A stretch of 64,000 bases of DNA from R-RK-3 sp963842775 (GTDB taxonomy: Bacteria > Pseudomonadota > Alphaproteobacteria > Rhizobiales > Rhodomicrobiaceae). A model generated the notes under the pieces. It saw nothing but the letters and a program-made list of their open reading frames with translations. It was not told the DNA's origin and made no database searches. The stretch spans positions 310,001 through 374,000 of the forward strand of contig CAWJHQ010000011.1 of NCBI GenBank assembly GCA_963842775.1, written 5' to 3'. Positions 36,930-46,604 of this stretch are shown here, piece after piece. Every line of letters starts with the position of its first letter. Position 1 is the stretch's first letter. The position numbers and the translations under genes are program-made.

Positions 36930-38501
36930 ATGCGTCGATGGCTTTGCCTCGGGACATGTTTTGCTATTTCCTTCTTCACAATCAACGCACATGCGGAAAC
37001 GTTTCGGTATGCGTTTCGCGTCGACCCCGCTTCTCTCGATCCGCAGGCTATTGCGGAAACTTTCACCCTTTCCTGGCTGGGCCAGATTTACGAACCGCTC
37101 GTTGGGCGTGGTAAGAAGCTGGAGTTAACCCCCGCGCTGGCACTCAAATGGGAGCAGCCGGATCCGCTGACTTGGCGTTTCACGCTTCGCCCCAACGTCA
37201 AATTTCATGGCGGCGAGCCGTTTACGGCGGATGACGTTATTTTCACGGTCGCACGCGTGAAGATGGAAGGCTCCGACATGGCCTACACCGTCGGCTCGGT
37301 GAAGGAGGTAAAGAAGGTCGACGATCTGACCGTCGACATGATCCTCGAAAAGCCAAACCCAATTCTGCCCTATCAGATCACCTCGACCTATATGATGAGC
37401 AAGAGCTGGTCGGAGGCGAACGCGGCTGGAAAGCCTGCGAGCGTCAAGGGCAAGATCGAGAACTTCGCCAGCACGAACACCAATGGCACCGGCCCGTTCA
37501 AGATCAAGTCGCGGCAGGCAGGCGTGCGCACCGTGTTTGAGCCGCACGCGGCTTGGTGGGGTGAAAAGGAACACAATCTCACCGAAGTCATCTTCACGCC
37601 CATCCAGGCGGATGCGACACGGGTTGCGGCGCTCCTCTCAGGCGAGGTCGACATGGTCTATCCCGTGCCGCAACAGGACGTCGCCCGCATCAAGTCCGAT
37701 GGGAAGCACGATGTGCTGCAAGGGGCGGAGCTGCGGACCATCTTCCTCAATATGGACCAGAAGCGCGATGAGCTCCTGGATAGCAATATCAAGGGCAAAA
37801 ATCCGTTGAAGGACCTGCGTGTTCGCAAGGCTATCTATCAGGCCATCGACATCGAGGCGATCAAGGATCGCATCATGGGCGGCACCTCGCGCGTCACGGG
37901 CATCATGGTTGCGCCGGGCGTCACTGGCTACGATGCGAAGCTCGACACGCGCTATCCTTTCGATGTCGCTGCGTCCAAGACGCTGCTGACCGAAGCTGGA
38001 TACAAGGACGGCTTCGAGATGGGCATGGATTGCCCGAACGACCGCTACGTCAATGACGAGAAGATCTGCCAGGCCGTCGTCGGCATGCTGGCCAGAGTGG
38101 GGATAAAGGTCAATCTGCTGGCGCAGACGCGGACCAAATATTTCGAAAAGATTCTCGGCCGCAATACCACCTTCTCTTTATTGGGCTGGCAGCCGCTCAG
38201 CTACGATGCCCATTCAACATTTCAGGAAACCATGTATACGCCCTCCGGCAAGAGCGGCACGTATAATGTGGGTAGCTACTCCAACCCGAAAATCGACGAG
38301 CTGACGAACGCAATCGAAACAGAGGCCGATCCGGCAAAAAGGCAGGCCCTGATATCGGAGGTTTTGTCCATCCACAAAGCTGACATTGGTCATATTCCCT
38401 TGCATCAGGCGGCTCTGTCCTGGGGCATCAGGAAGGGCGTATCGCTGGTCCAGCGGTCCGACGATGTGCTCGAGCTGAGGTGGGTGACGGTGAAGAAGTA
38501 G
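36930..38501 (+). CDS. Peptide/nickel-type ABC transporter substrate-binding protein
   Basis: 523-residue family-5 periplasmic binding protein (DppA/OppA/NikA class). Signal peptide LCLGTCFAISFFTINAHA. Family marks: FRYAFRVDPASLDPQAIAET, LTWRFTLRPNVKFHGGEPFT with ADDVIFTVARVK, LKDLRVRKAIYQAIDIEAIK and late IGHIPLHQAALSWGIRKGV. Ribosome site GAGGA precedes the ATG. First gene of a complete five-gene importer. Ligands of this class include di- and oligopeptides, opines, glycosides and metal chelates; not assignable here. Confidence 0.92.
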   Translation: MRRWLCLGTCFAISFFTINAHAETFRYAFRVDPASLDPQAIAETFTLSWLGQIYEPLVGRGKKLELTPALALKWEQPDPLTWRFTLRPNVKFHGGEPFTADDVIFTVARVKMEGSDMAYTVGSVKEVKKVDDLTVDMILEKPNPILPYQITSTYMMSKSWSEANAAGKPASVKGKIENFASTNTNGTGPFKIKSRQAGVRTVFEPHAAWWGEKEHNLTEVIFTPIQADATRVAALLSGEVDMVYPVPQQDVARIKSDGKHDVLQGAELRTIFLNMDQKRDELLDSNIKGKNPLKDLRVRKAIYQAIDIEAIKDRIMGGTSRVTGIMVAPGVTGYDAKLDTRYPFDVAASKTLLTEAGYKDGFEMGMDCPNDRYVNDEKICQAVVGMLARVGIKVNLLAQTRTKYFEKILGRNTTFSLLGWQPLSYDAHSTFQETMYTPSGKSGTYNVGSYSNPKIDELTNAIETEADPAKRQALISEVLSIHKADIGHIPLHQAALSWGIRKGVSLVQRSDDVLELRWVTVKK

Positions 38502-38532
38502 CGGCGCAGTTCAGAGCACGAGGCCAAGGCCG

Positions 38533-39516
38533 TTGACGTTTCTCTTGAGCCGTTTGGCGCACACAGTGATCGTATTGCTGGCGACCGCGTTCATCAGCTT
38601 CGTGATCATCCGGTATGTCGGCGACCCGATCAACAATATGGTCGGTCAAGCCGCCACGCTGGATGATCGCGAAGCGATGCGTCGTGCGCTGGGACTTGAC
38701 GACCCTTCGATCGTGCAGTTCTGGCGTTTTCTCGGCGATGTCCTGTCGGGCAATCTAGGCGTGTCCTATCGCTATGGCGAGCCGGTAAGCAAGCTCCTTC
38801 TGGAGCGGGCGCCGGCCTCGCTCGAACTGAGCTTATGCGCCATGCTGCTTGCCGCCGGCCTCGGGATTCCGCTCGGCGTGTGGACCGCCATCAACAGAGG
38901 CAGCTTCCTCACGCGAATCCTGCTCACGCTCTCGATCGTCGGCGTGGCGTTGCCCACATTCCTCGTAGGCATTATCCTGATCCTCGTTTTTTCCGTTCAA
39001 CTCGGCTGGCTGCCGGCCTTTGGCCGCGGCGATGTCACCGATCTCGGCGGTTGGACGACCGGTCTTCTCACGGTGGGCGGCCTCAAGGCCCTCATCCTGC
39101 CAAGCCTTACGCTCGGGCTTTTTCAGATGACGCTGGTCATGCGGCTGGTCAGGGCAGAAGTCAGCGAGGTGCTGCGGTCGAGCTTCATAAAATTCGCGAT
39201 TGCACGTGGTCTGCCCCGGCGCTCGATCTATTACAGGCATGCGCTCGGCAATGCGCTGCTGCCGGTCATGACCATCGTCGCGCTGCAATTCGGAAATCTG
39301 TTCGCCTTTTCGATCATCGTGGAGACCGTGTTCCAATGGCCGGGTTTGGGTCTGCTCGTCATTCAGGCGATCCAATTCGCGGACGTACCTGTGCTGTCGG
39401 CTTATCTCGTGCTGGTTTCCGGCATCTTCGCCCTGATAAATCTGACCGTCGATATCCTTTCGCCCATCATTGACCCGAGGCTGCGCGTAACGAGCCATTC
39501 GGGACGTCCGGCATGA
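38533..39516 (+). CDS. Peptide-type ABC transporter permease, DppB-like
   Basis: 327-residue permease with six helices. N-terminal RLAHTVIVLLATAFISFVII, then the periplasmic PSIVQFWRFLGDVLSGNLG and the EAA loop IKFAIARGLPRRSIYYRHAL. The start is TTG 38533, preceded by CAAGG; no ATG fits. Its stop overlaps the next gene (ATGA, 39513-39516). Confidence 0.9.
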   Translation: MTFLLSRLAHTVIVLLATAFISFVIIRYVGDPINNMVGQAATLDDREAMRRALGLDDPSIVQFWRFLGDVLSGNLGVSYRYGEPVSKLLLERAPASLELSLCAMLLAAGLGIPLGVWTAINRGSFLTRILLTLSIVGVALPTFLVGIILILVFSVQLGWLPAFGRGDVTDLGGWTTGLLTVGGLKALILPSLTLGLFQMTLVMRLVRAEVSEVLRSSFIKFAIARGLPRRSIYYRHALGNALLPVMTIVALQFGNLFAFSIIVETVFQWPGLGLLVIQAIQFADVPVLSAYLVLVSGIFALINLTVDILSPIIDPRLRVTSHSGRPA

Positions 39517-40451
39517 TGGGCGCTGGCCAGCCGCCATCTCTGTGGAGCCGCATCCTGCAGAACGGCGTGGCACGGGAAGTTTTTCAATCGCACATTGCCG
39601 CCTGGTCCGCTCTCGCCGTGTTGTGCCTGTTCATCGCCGCCATTGGTGCACCTGTATTGTCGCCATACGACGCTTTCGATCCCAGCAGCGCGAACGTCGC
39701 GGATGCGCGCCTGCCTCCCGGGTCTCGCGGCATCTTTGGCGATACCTATCTGCTGGGGACCGACCCGCTGGGGCGCGATCTTCTTTCCGCTATGATGTAC
39801 GGCCTGAGGACATCGCTGGCGGTCGGCTTCGGCAGTGTCGCGCTCGCGGCGCTGGTCGGCGTCGCATTCGGCCTATTGAGCGGCTATTTCGGCGGTGTCA
39901 TCGATGCGGTCACGATGCGGATCGCCGATATTCAGCTCAGCATGCCCCCGATCCTCGTCGCGCTTCTCATCGACGGCGTGACACTCACACTGCTGGACCG
40001 TTCCCAGCATGACCTGCTCGCCATCCCGACGCTGATCTTCGCCATCTCCACCTCGCTTTGGGTCCAATTCGCGCGCACGGTGCGTTCCCAGGTGCAGGTG
40101 GAGAGAGACAAGGAGTACGTCCTCGCCGCGCAGATTACCGGCGTCCGCACCGCCCGCATTCTGACAGGCCACATCCTGCCGAATGTGATGGCGCCGGTGC
40201 TCGTCATCGCAACCGTCAACCTTGCCGTCGCCATTCTCGTTGAATCCACGCTCAGCTTTCTCGGCGTCGGGGTGCCGTCCACGCAGCCGTCTCTGGGAAC
40301 GCTGGTGCGCATCGGCAATGAGTTCCTGTTTTCGGGCGACTGGTGGATGTCCATCCTGCCGGGTGGTCTGCTGGTCGTCGTTGCCCTGTCGATCAATCTC
40401 CTGGGCGACTGGCTGCGCGACCGCCTCAACCCGACCATGCGCACCCTATGA
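39513..40451 (+). CDS. Peptide-type ABC transporter permease, DppC-like
   Basis: 312-residue partner permease. It has the N-terminal helix WSALAVLCLFIAAIGAPVLS, the DppC-specific LLGTDPLGRDLLSAMMYGLR, EAA loop EYVLAAQITGVRTARILTGH and SFLGVGVPSTQPSLGTLV. Overlaps by four bases with genes on both sides. Confidence 0.92.
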   Translation: MMGAGQPPSLWSRILQNGVAREVFQSHIAAWSALAVLCLFIAAIGAPVLSPYDAFDPSSANVADARLPPGSRGIFGDTYLLGTDPLGRDLLSAMMYGLRTSLAVGFGSVALAALVGVAFGLLSGYFGGVIDAVTMRIADIQLSMPPILVALLIDGVTLTLLDRSQHDLLAIPTLIFAISTSLWVQFARTVRSQVQVERDKEYVLAAQITGVRTARILTGHILPNVMAPVLVIATVNLAVAILVESTLSFLGVGVPSTQPSLGTLVRIGNEFLFSGDWWMSILPGGLLVVVALSINLLGDWLRDRLNPTMRTL

Positions 40452-41437
40452 TGCCGCTGCTCTCGGTCAGGAATCTCAGCATCCGGCTGGATGGCCGGCA
40501 TGGCGCCGAAACTATCATCGACGACTTGTCGTTCGACGTGGATGCGGGCGAGGTGCTGGGCGTCGTCGGAGAGTCCGGTGCTGGGAAATCCTTGACCGGC
40601 ATGGCAATTCTGCGCCTGCTCGATCCGCCGCTTGTGCAATCCGGAGGCGAAATCCTGTTCGAAGGCCGCAGCATGGGCGCAGTTTCGGATAGTGATTTCG
40701 ACGCCATGCGCGGCAAACACATCGCCGCCGTGTTTCAGGATTCGATGACGGCTCTCAACCCCATTATGACGATCGGCCAGCAGCTTGTTGAAACCATTTT
40801 CACCCATCTGCCCTTGTCACGACGCCAGGCGGAGGACCGGGCGGTGCACCTCTTGACCGAGGTTGGCATTCCGGGCCCTCGGGCGCGGCTGCAAAGCTAT
40901 CCCCATCAGCTTTCCGGGGGCATGCGGCAGCGTGTCGTGCTTGCCCTCGCCTTCGCCTGCGAGCCAAGGCTGATCATTGCGGATGAGCCGACGACTGCGC
41001 TGGATGTTTCCCTGCAAGCCCAGATTGTCGCCTTGCTGAAGCGAATGGCCGGGGAGCGGGGCGCCGCGATCATCTTCATAACTCACGATATGGGACTGAT
41101 TGCTGAAACGGCGGATCGGGTCGTCGTGATCTATGCCGGACGTCTTGCCGAAATCGGCCCTACATCGGAGGTCCTCCGATCACCCCGGCACCCCTATACC
41201 CAAGGCCTTATTGCTTCGATTCCACGCATGAACCGGCCCTTGGAGCGTCTTTTCCAGATCGAAGGAAATATGCCTCGGCCGCAAACCCGCCCCGACGGAT
41301 GCGCCTTTCATCCTCGATGCCCCGCCGTCATGCCGCGCTGCACACACAGACAGCCGCCGCTTTTCGCCCGCGATCGCTCGCACGCGGCGTGTTGGCTTCT
41401 CGACCCTCTGACAGTCGAGGGACCGCGCGATGGCTGA
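40448..41437 (+). CDS. Peptide-type ABC transporter ATP-binding protein, DppD-like
   Basis: 329 residues. Walker A GVVGESGAGKSLTGMAIL, Q-loop AAVFQDSMTALNPIMT, signature LSGGMRQRVVLALAFACEP, Walker B LIIADEPTTALDV, switch His in IIFITHDMGLIAET. The C-terminal oligopeptide/dipeptide extension (CAFHPRCPAVMPRCTHRQPP) has the cysteines seen in this subfamily, which can hold an iron-sulfur cluster. Start at 40448 overlaps the DppC stop; its own end overlaps the next ATPase by eight bases. Confidence 0.92.
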   Translation: MMPLLSVRNLSIRLDGRHGAETIIDDLSFDVDAGEVLGVVGESGAGKSLTGMAILRLLDPPLVQSGGEILFEGRSMGAVSDSDFDAMRGKHIAAVFQDSMTALNPIMTIGQQLVETIFTHLPLSRRQAEDRAVHLLTEVGIPGPRARLQSYPHQLSGGMRQRVVLALAFACEPRLIIADEPTTALDVSLQAQIVALLKRMAGERGAAIIFITHDMGLIAETADRVVVIYAGRLAEIGPTSEVLRSPRHPYTQGLIASIPRMNRPLERLFQIEGNMPRPQTRPDGCAFHPRCPAVMPRCTHRQPPLFARDRSHAACWLLDPLTVEGPRDG

Positions 41438-42488
41438 TGCCGCGGAACCCGTTCTGAACGTAGAGGGGCTGACAAAGGCGTTTTCGACCGGGCAAGGTTT
41501 TCTCCCGCAGCGCCTGCGCAAGGTTCGGATGGTCCATGCGGTCACGGATGTGAGTTTCAGCATCGCGCGCGGCGAGACCTTTGCACTGATCGGGGAGTCA
41601 GGCTCGGGCAAATCGACAATCGCGCGCTGCATCGCCGGCGTGCTGCCCCCTACGGGCGGCCGGATCATGATCATGGGGCATGAGCTGGCCGGCATGCGGA
41701 CGCGCGAAAGCTCCATCCGTCTGCGCCGCAATCTGCAAATGGTCTTTCAGGACCCATACGCTAGCCTCAACCCGCGCTGGCGCGCCTTTGACAGCATTGC
41801 CGAACCGCTGCGCACCCACCGCCTGGCGAATGGCAAGCGCGCGGTCGAGAGCCGTGTCTTCGAGATGCTGCGGCTTGTCGGCCTGTCGCCTGAAGACGCC
41901 CGAAAATTCCCGCATCAGTTCTCGGGCGGGCAGCGTCAGCGCATCTCCATCGCGCGCGCGCTTTCTGCCGAACCTGCGTTCATCATCGCGGATGAACCGA
42001 CCTCTGCGCTGGACGTCTCGGTCCAGGCGCAGATCCTCAATCTGATGCGCGACTTACAGGCGCGGCTTGGGCTGACATATCTCTTCATATCGCATAATCT
42101 GGCAGTCGTTTCGAACATGGCGAACGCGATCGGCGTGCTGTATTTGGGACGGCTCGTCGAGACCGGACCAGCGGCGCATCTGCTCTCCCGCCCGCGCCAT
42201 CCTTACACCAAGCTGCTGGTGGACGCCGTCCCGGACATCTCCGCCATCGGCAGACAGCGCGCACTGCTCAAGGGCGACGCGCCCGATCCGGCCGACCTGC
42301 CGGACGGCTGCCCATTCCATCCGCGTTGTCCCCTGGCGGTCGAACGGTGCAAAGCCGAACGCCCTTTGCTGCGGGCATTCGATGGGGTGCAGGTGGCGTG
42401 TCATCGCGCGGAAGATATGCGGGCGGCGTCAAGGGAAATTATCGGGCTCGCGCCCGCTGCCTCTCAATTCGCCCTCGATCGCCGCTAG
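41430..42488 (+). CDS. Peptide-type ABC transporter ATP-binding protein, DppF-like
   Basis: 352 residues, second ATPase of the heterodimer. Walker A ALIGESGSGKSTIARCI, Q-loop MVFQDPYASLNPRWRA, signature FSGGQRQRISIARALSAEP, Walker B FIIADEPTSALDV, switch His LFISHNLAVVSNMA and the Cys-containing C-terminus CPFHPRCPLAVERCKAE. The gene ends two bases before the palindromic repeat. Confidence 0.93.
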   Translation: MADAAEPVLNVEGLTKAFSTGQGFLPQRLRKVRMVHAVTDVSFSIARGETFALIGESGSGKSTIARCIAGVLPPTGGRIMIMGHELAGMRTRESSIRLRRNLQMVFQDPYASLNPRWRAFDSIAEPLRTHRLANGKRAVESRVFEMLRLVGLSPEDARKFPHQFSGGQRQRISIARALSAEPAFIIADEPTSALDVSVQAQILNLMRDLQARLGLTYLFISHNLAVVSNMANAIGVLYLGRLVETGPAAHLLSRPRHPYTKLLVDAVPDISAIGRQRALLKGDAPDPADLPDGCPFHPRCPLAVERCKAERPLLRAFDGVQVACHRAEDMRAASREIIGLAPAASQFALDRR

Positions 42489-42489
42489 A

Positions 42490-42590
42490 ACCTTTTCCGT
42501 TCCGATTGAATCGGAACGGGGCTCTATCTCTTTGTTTGGTCGCATTTTCGCGACGCAAACCGGTGTCCACTTTGCTGGAAAATGCTCTAG
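42490..42590. repeat. Hyphomicrobiales dispersed palindromic repeat
   Basis: About 100 bases between two convergent genes matching, from memory, a repeat family scattered in genomes of this order. A perfect 11-bp inverted repeat CCGTTCCGATT/AATCGGAACGG with one central base lies at 42497-42519, followed by GCTCTAT, TTTGTTTGGTCGCATTTT, ACCGGTGTCCACTTTGCTGG and GAAAATGCTCTAG. The palindrome could terminate transcripts from both sides. The closing CTAG supplies the stop codon of the amidohydrolase (TAG, 42587-42589). Confidence 0.75.
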
Positions 42591-44086
42591 TCGTTCAATC
42601 GCGCCGCGTAGGTGTCTGCCGGGATGGGCATATGCCGGCAACGCTGATAGATCCGCTCATAGGGCGCAGCGAGCCGTGCGATATCCTGCTCGGAGGCGGC
42701 CAAGGCGTGCGCGATACGGGCGTGGACATCCTGAATGTCAGCGATCAATTTGTCTTCGTCGACGCGCGTGAGGCGGCCGTTCCTTTGGATCGCCTCGCCA
42801 TCCACCATCACCATGTCGACATCTGCTTTCGTGGCGCCGTAAACGATCTGGTTGACGGCGTCGTTCAGAGGCGTCAGAGCGATGCCGTCGAGGCGATAGG
42901 CGACGAGATCGGCGATGCGTCCCTTTGCGACCGCGCCGAGCTCGTGCTCACGGCCCAGGGCCTTGGCGCCGCCCAGAGTGGCCGCATGCAGCGCCTCCCT
43001 TGCGCCCGTCCAAGCGGGATAATCGCCGCGCAGCTTCTGCACGAGCGCGCCGTCGCAAAGGGCATTCTGCATGTCGACGCTATCGATCGAACCGCAGCCA
43101 TCGGTCCCCATGCTGACATTCACGCCCGCATCGAGCAGAGCTCGGAGCGGGGCGATGCCCGATCCGAGCTTCAGATTGGATGACGGATTGTACTGAACCG
43201 ATGCGCCCGCTTGCGCCAGCATGCTGATTTCGGTGGGATTCAGCCACACGCCGTGGATGATCTGCGTCTTCGGTTTCAGAAAACCGAGGCGGTTCAGATA
43301 CTCGATCATCGTCGAGCCGTACCAAAGCTGGCCCGTGACGACCTGCAGCCGCGTTTCCTGAACATGGATCATCAGCGGCAGATCGAAATCGTCGGCGAGC
43401 CTGCGCACCCGATGCAGGAACGCCTCCGTGCAGCGCTGCGGTGCGGATGGCGTGGCCATATAGGCGACGCGGCTGGTCTGCGGGTGACGGCTGCGGGCAA
43501 GGTCCGCCACAAAGGTCAAGAGGATATCGGGCGACGAGACCGGCACGGCGTCCAATTCGGCGAGAAGCTCGGGTGAAAACTCTTCGTCTACAAACGGAAG
43601 CGCACGAAAAAAAGGCTTGTCGAACAGCGTAATGCCGACATTGGCGCGGATTCCGATATCCTCATAGGCCTGGAAGGCGGCTTCGACATGTTCCGGGACG
43701 AGCCGTGGGCTGGCGTTCAAGTCGTCACTGATCGTCGTCGTGCCGCTTTTAACCGCCTCGATCGCACCGATCATCGTCCGCAAATAGACGTCGCGCGGCG
43801 TGAGATCGATCGGCTTCAGGGGCCGCACATAGTTCATCCAGAGTTCGAGCGGAAGGTTATCCTTGCGGCCCTTGTAATATCCCTCATGGCTGTGGTGGTG
43901 GCCATTGATGAGACCCGGAGCGATGAGCCGGCGGCTCATGTCGATCGTCTCGCCATCCGTGTCAACTGTGCCGTGCGGCCGGATGTCGGCAATCATCCGG
44001 CCCTCGATCACGATATCGACCGGCCCATCGCTAAGCGCGTGGTTTTCCCCGAGCAGGGCGAGACAGTTGGAAAGAGTTTTTCGCAT
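42587..44086 (-). CDS. Amidohydrolase (TRZ/ATZ, S-adenosylhomocysteine deaminase-like)
   Basis: 499-residue metal-dependent hydrolase of the cytosine deaminase/chlorohydrolase group. The N-terminal beta-sandwich strand is followed by the metal site LIAPGLINGHHHSHEGYY, then LPLMIHVQETRLQVV with a metal His, QIIHGVWLNPTEI with a second, SVQYNPSSNLKLGSGIAPL, and the catalytic Asp in VSMGTDGCGSIDSVDM. The C-terminal sandwich contains GRIADLVAYRLD. It is about 50 residues longer than typical MtaD/SahH-deaminases. It lies downstream of a branched-chain-type binding protein gene. Likely deaminates or dechlorinates an N-heterocycle or purine-like compound. Confidence 0.87.
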   Translation of the reverse strand: MRKTLSNCLALLGENHALSDGPVDIVIEGRMIADIRPHGTVDTDGETIDMSRRLIAPGLINGHHHSHEGYYKGRKDNLPLELWMNYVRPLKPIDLTPRDVYLRTMIGAIEAVKSGTTTISDDLNASPRLVPEHVEAAFQAYEDIGIRANVGITLFDKPFFRALPFVDEEFSPELLAELDAVPVSSPDILLTFVADLARSRHPQTSRVAYMATPSAPQRCTEAFLHRVRRLADDFDLPLMIHVQETRLQVVTGQLWYGSTMIEYLNRLGFLKPKTQIIHGVWLNPTEISMLAQAGASVQYNPSSNLKLGSGIAPLRALLDAGVNVSMGTDGCGSIDSVDMQNALCDGALVQKLRGDYPAWTGAREALHAATLGGAKALGREHELGAVAKGRIADLVAYRLDGIALTPLNDAVNQIVYGATKADVDMVMVDGEAIQRNGRLTRVDEDKLIADIQDVHARIAHALAASEQDIARLAAPYERIYQRCRHMPIPADTYAARLND

Positions 44087-44137
44087 GCTCGCCCCGCTTC
44101 AGATCGTCATCCAGCTCGATTCCAGGGTATCGAATCC

Positions 44138-45328
44138 CTATTGGGTCTCTTTCCCCGGCGCGAGCGGCTGATATTTCGAAACCACGACGAGCCGCATGCC
44201 TTTCTTGGTCAGCATGTTTCCGGATTGCGCACCCGCATGCTGGGTTGGGCTGAAGGTCAGCGGCGGTTGGATGCCGCCGTCAAAATTGCTGAGCTTTTCC
44301 AGCTCCGCGATGAAGCGTTCCCGGGTAACGTTCTTGCCCAGCCGTTTCAGAGTTTCGACAACCGCCAAGGCGCCCGTCATGCCCTGAAAGGCGATCATGT
44401 CCAGAACTTCCCGCGGATAATGCTTGGTCACGATCTTGGAGTATTTCGATAATTTCGGAGAAGTAAGAAGATCCGTAAACGGATAGAAGAAGTAAACGTC
44501 CTTCATGGCTTCGGGAATGCCTACGCGCTTGTCGGTATCTTCGAAGGACGAACTCTCGGTCGACACGAACGTCGTTTTCAAGCCCTCCTTGTAGGAATCG
44601 CGCAACAAGGCTGAAATCTCTCCCGGATACAGGCTGACGAGTATGACATCCGGCGCCTTGCTCTTGAGCAGCTTCACCTGAGCGGTGGTGTCCGTTGCGC
44701 CTTTCTCCAGGGTGATATTTTCGACCGGCTCAATGCCAAGCGCCTTCAGTTTTGCGAGGGCCTCGCGGATTTTGGAGTTCGGCCCCTCATCCGGCTGGGT
44801 GACGAGCGCGATCTTTTTCGCTCCGGGCTTCGTCAATGCAAAATTGACCAGCGTTTCACCGATCGTCTTCGATGTCGGCGCGGGCTGGAAGATGTTGCGC
44901 GCGACCGGCGTCGAAATCGCGGCGGATGCGGAAGCGAGGTTCATATAAGGCACTTTCGCGCGTTTCACGATGTCGGGCCGCGCCTTCATGACTGCCGAAC
45001 TGCACCAGCCGCCATGCAGCATGAAGACCTTGTCCTGATCCACCAGCTTGTTGACTACGGCGATGGTCTTATCCGGATCGCAGGCGTCATCTTCGATGAC
45101 GAGTTCGAGTTTCCGCCCGTTGATGCCGCCCTTTGCGTTCACGTCCTTGTAGATCGCAGCCGCGCCATACAGACCTTTGGCAAAAACGCCGTTCGCGCTG
45201 GTAATGGCTCCGAACATGCCGATTTTGATGCTATCCTTAGTGACGCCGGTTTTATCGGCAGCATGAGCTTCCTGTCCTGCGCTAACAAGTACAACAAGCA
45301 GAAATGCAACAATCCATCGCCGTTCCAT
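44138..45328 (-). CDS. Branched-chain amino-acid-type ABC binding protein (orphan)
   Basis: 396-residue periplasmic protein of the LivJ/LivK family (Peripla_BP_6). Signal peptide WIVAFLLVVLVSAGQEAHAA; then DSIKIGMFGAITSANGVFAK, KGGINGRKLELVIEDDACDP, and VFMLHGGWCSSAVMKARPDI. The order and length agree with the family. ATG 45328 has GGAG upstream; a GTG at 45340 is possible. No LivHMGF genes are in the window, so it either uses a distant permease or serves as a sensor. The amidohydrolase gene follows 51 bases downstream on the same strand. Ligands of this family extend to urea, amides and aromatic acids. Confidence 0.9.
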   Translation of the reverse strand: MERRWIVAFLLVVLVSAGQEAHAADKTGVTKDSIKIGMFGAITSANGVFAKGLYGAAAIYKDVNAKGGINGRKLELVIEDDACDPDKTIAVVNKLVDQDKVFMLHGGWCSSAVMKARPDIVKRAKVPYMNLASASAAISTPVARNIFQPAPTSKTIGETLVNFALTKPGAKKIALVTQPDEGPNSKIREALAKLKALGIEPVENITLEKGATDTTAQVKLLKSKAPDVILVSLYPGEISALLRDSYKEGLKTTFVSTESSSFEDTDKRVGIPEAMKDVYFFYPFTDLLTSPKLSKYSKIVTKHYPREVLDMIAFQGMTGALAVVETLKRLGKNVTRERFIAELEKLSNFDGGIQPPLTFSPTQHAGAQSGNMLTKKGMRLVVVSKYQPLAPGKETQ

Positions 45329-45473
45329 ACCACTCTCCACAAATACAAAATTGGTGTCTACACGTCGTCACTTCGAGAATATTAAGCGCCAATGTCTTTG
45401 ATTAATTGCCGCGTGCTGATCGCTATTCATTTACTGAACCAGCGGAGCGAAATCGAATTCCTAGCTGCGCCTC

Positions 45474-46527
45474 TTAACGAGCGGCATCCGTATTTGCAGC
45501 CTTGTTGCAGCAAGGTGCCATTCTCAGCCTTGCATAGGCGGTCATGAGCTGCTGGCCAATCTCACCTGCCTTAGTCATGTAGGATTCTGAGGATCGAGGA
45601 GCTGCAAACCCGCCAGGCAACGATGTTTTCTGACGTCAATTCCTCGATCTTCATTCCCTTTTTCGCAGCATAAGCATAGGAATCCGAATTGATCTTGGCG
45701 AACCTTTCCCAGATCTTCTTCTCCACCTTGCCTGCCTCTTCCACGAGGACCTGCCGCTGCTCGACGGTCAGGCTCTGCCAGATCTGCTCATTGATGATCA
45801 CCGCATAAAGGATTTCCGACAGCCGGATGCGCGTGACAAAGTGGGTTTTCTGCCAGAGTTCCTGCTCTTTGACGCTCGATATATTGGTTAAATTCGCGTC
45901 CACCAGCTTGTTGTCGAATGCCTCCGCCTGCTTGAAGTCGGCGATGACATGGGACTTGCCGCCGCAAAGATTGATGAACTCGGCTGTGAGACCGTCATAG
46001 GTGCGGATATTCTGGGTTGCCATCGAGTTCGGACTGAGCATCGGCGCGGTCTTGGACAGCAGGACCGGCGAGCCATAGCGTTGCCACCATAGGACGCGTG
46101 CCCCCGTCTTGCTCAGGATCTCGTTATCGATAATCGTGCGGATTTCGCTGCCGGGCTGTGCTGCTGCCCGGATGATCTCGTCAAAATTAAACAGAAACGG
46201 CTGCAGAAAGACGCCAGCCGCCGGAACATCGTTCTCATATTGCCCGAGCGGCGCGAGCCCCATCTCGATGGCGCCGGAACCGACCGCATTCGGCACCTGA
46301 TAGTCATTATAAAATTGGGACTGATCGAAGATGTTGACGGTAACGTCGCCCTTCGTACGCGCCTCTACCCCATCCTTGAATTCCACCAAGCCCTGATTGA
46401 GGGGATTGCTGAGGGAGTCTTGCAGCGACACCCTGAGCAGAACCTCTTCGGCTCGAGCTTTCATCGCCGTCAGCCCACCGATAATGGCAGCCAGGAGGAG
46501 CAACGCGAACAGCCTCATCACTATCAC
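45474..46527 (-). CDS. DctP-type TRAP binding protein (orphan), C-terminal frameshift
   Basis: About 350 residues when corrected. Signal peptide MRLFALLLLAAIIGGLTA; family marks LSNPLNQGLVEFKDGVEART, IFDQSQFYNDYQVPNAVGSG and AKTGARVLWWQRYG-like central segment. An extra A near 45584-45590 ends the written frame at 45571 after SSSILRILHD; the corrected frame continues ESYMTKAGEIGQQLMTAYAR, the usual DctP C-terminal helix, to TAA at 45474. GTG 46527 has GGAG five bases upstream; ATG 46518 is the alternative. No DctQ or DctM is adjacent, so it is another orphan binding protein, placed between the LysM protein and a LivK-type gene. Confidence 0.82.
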
Positions 46528-46604
46528 TTTATCTCCAACGCTCCGAATATTGGCCGCCGAGCCGATGCCCGCGCTCGTCGGAGCGCTTCAATTCCAGGCG
46601 GAAT

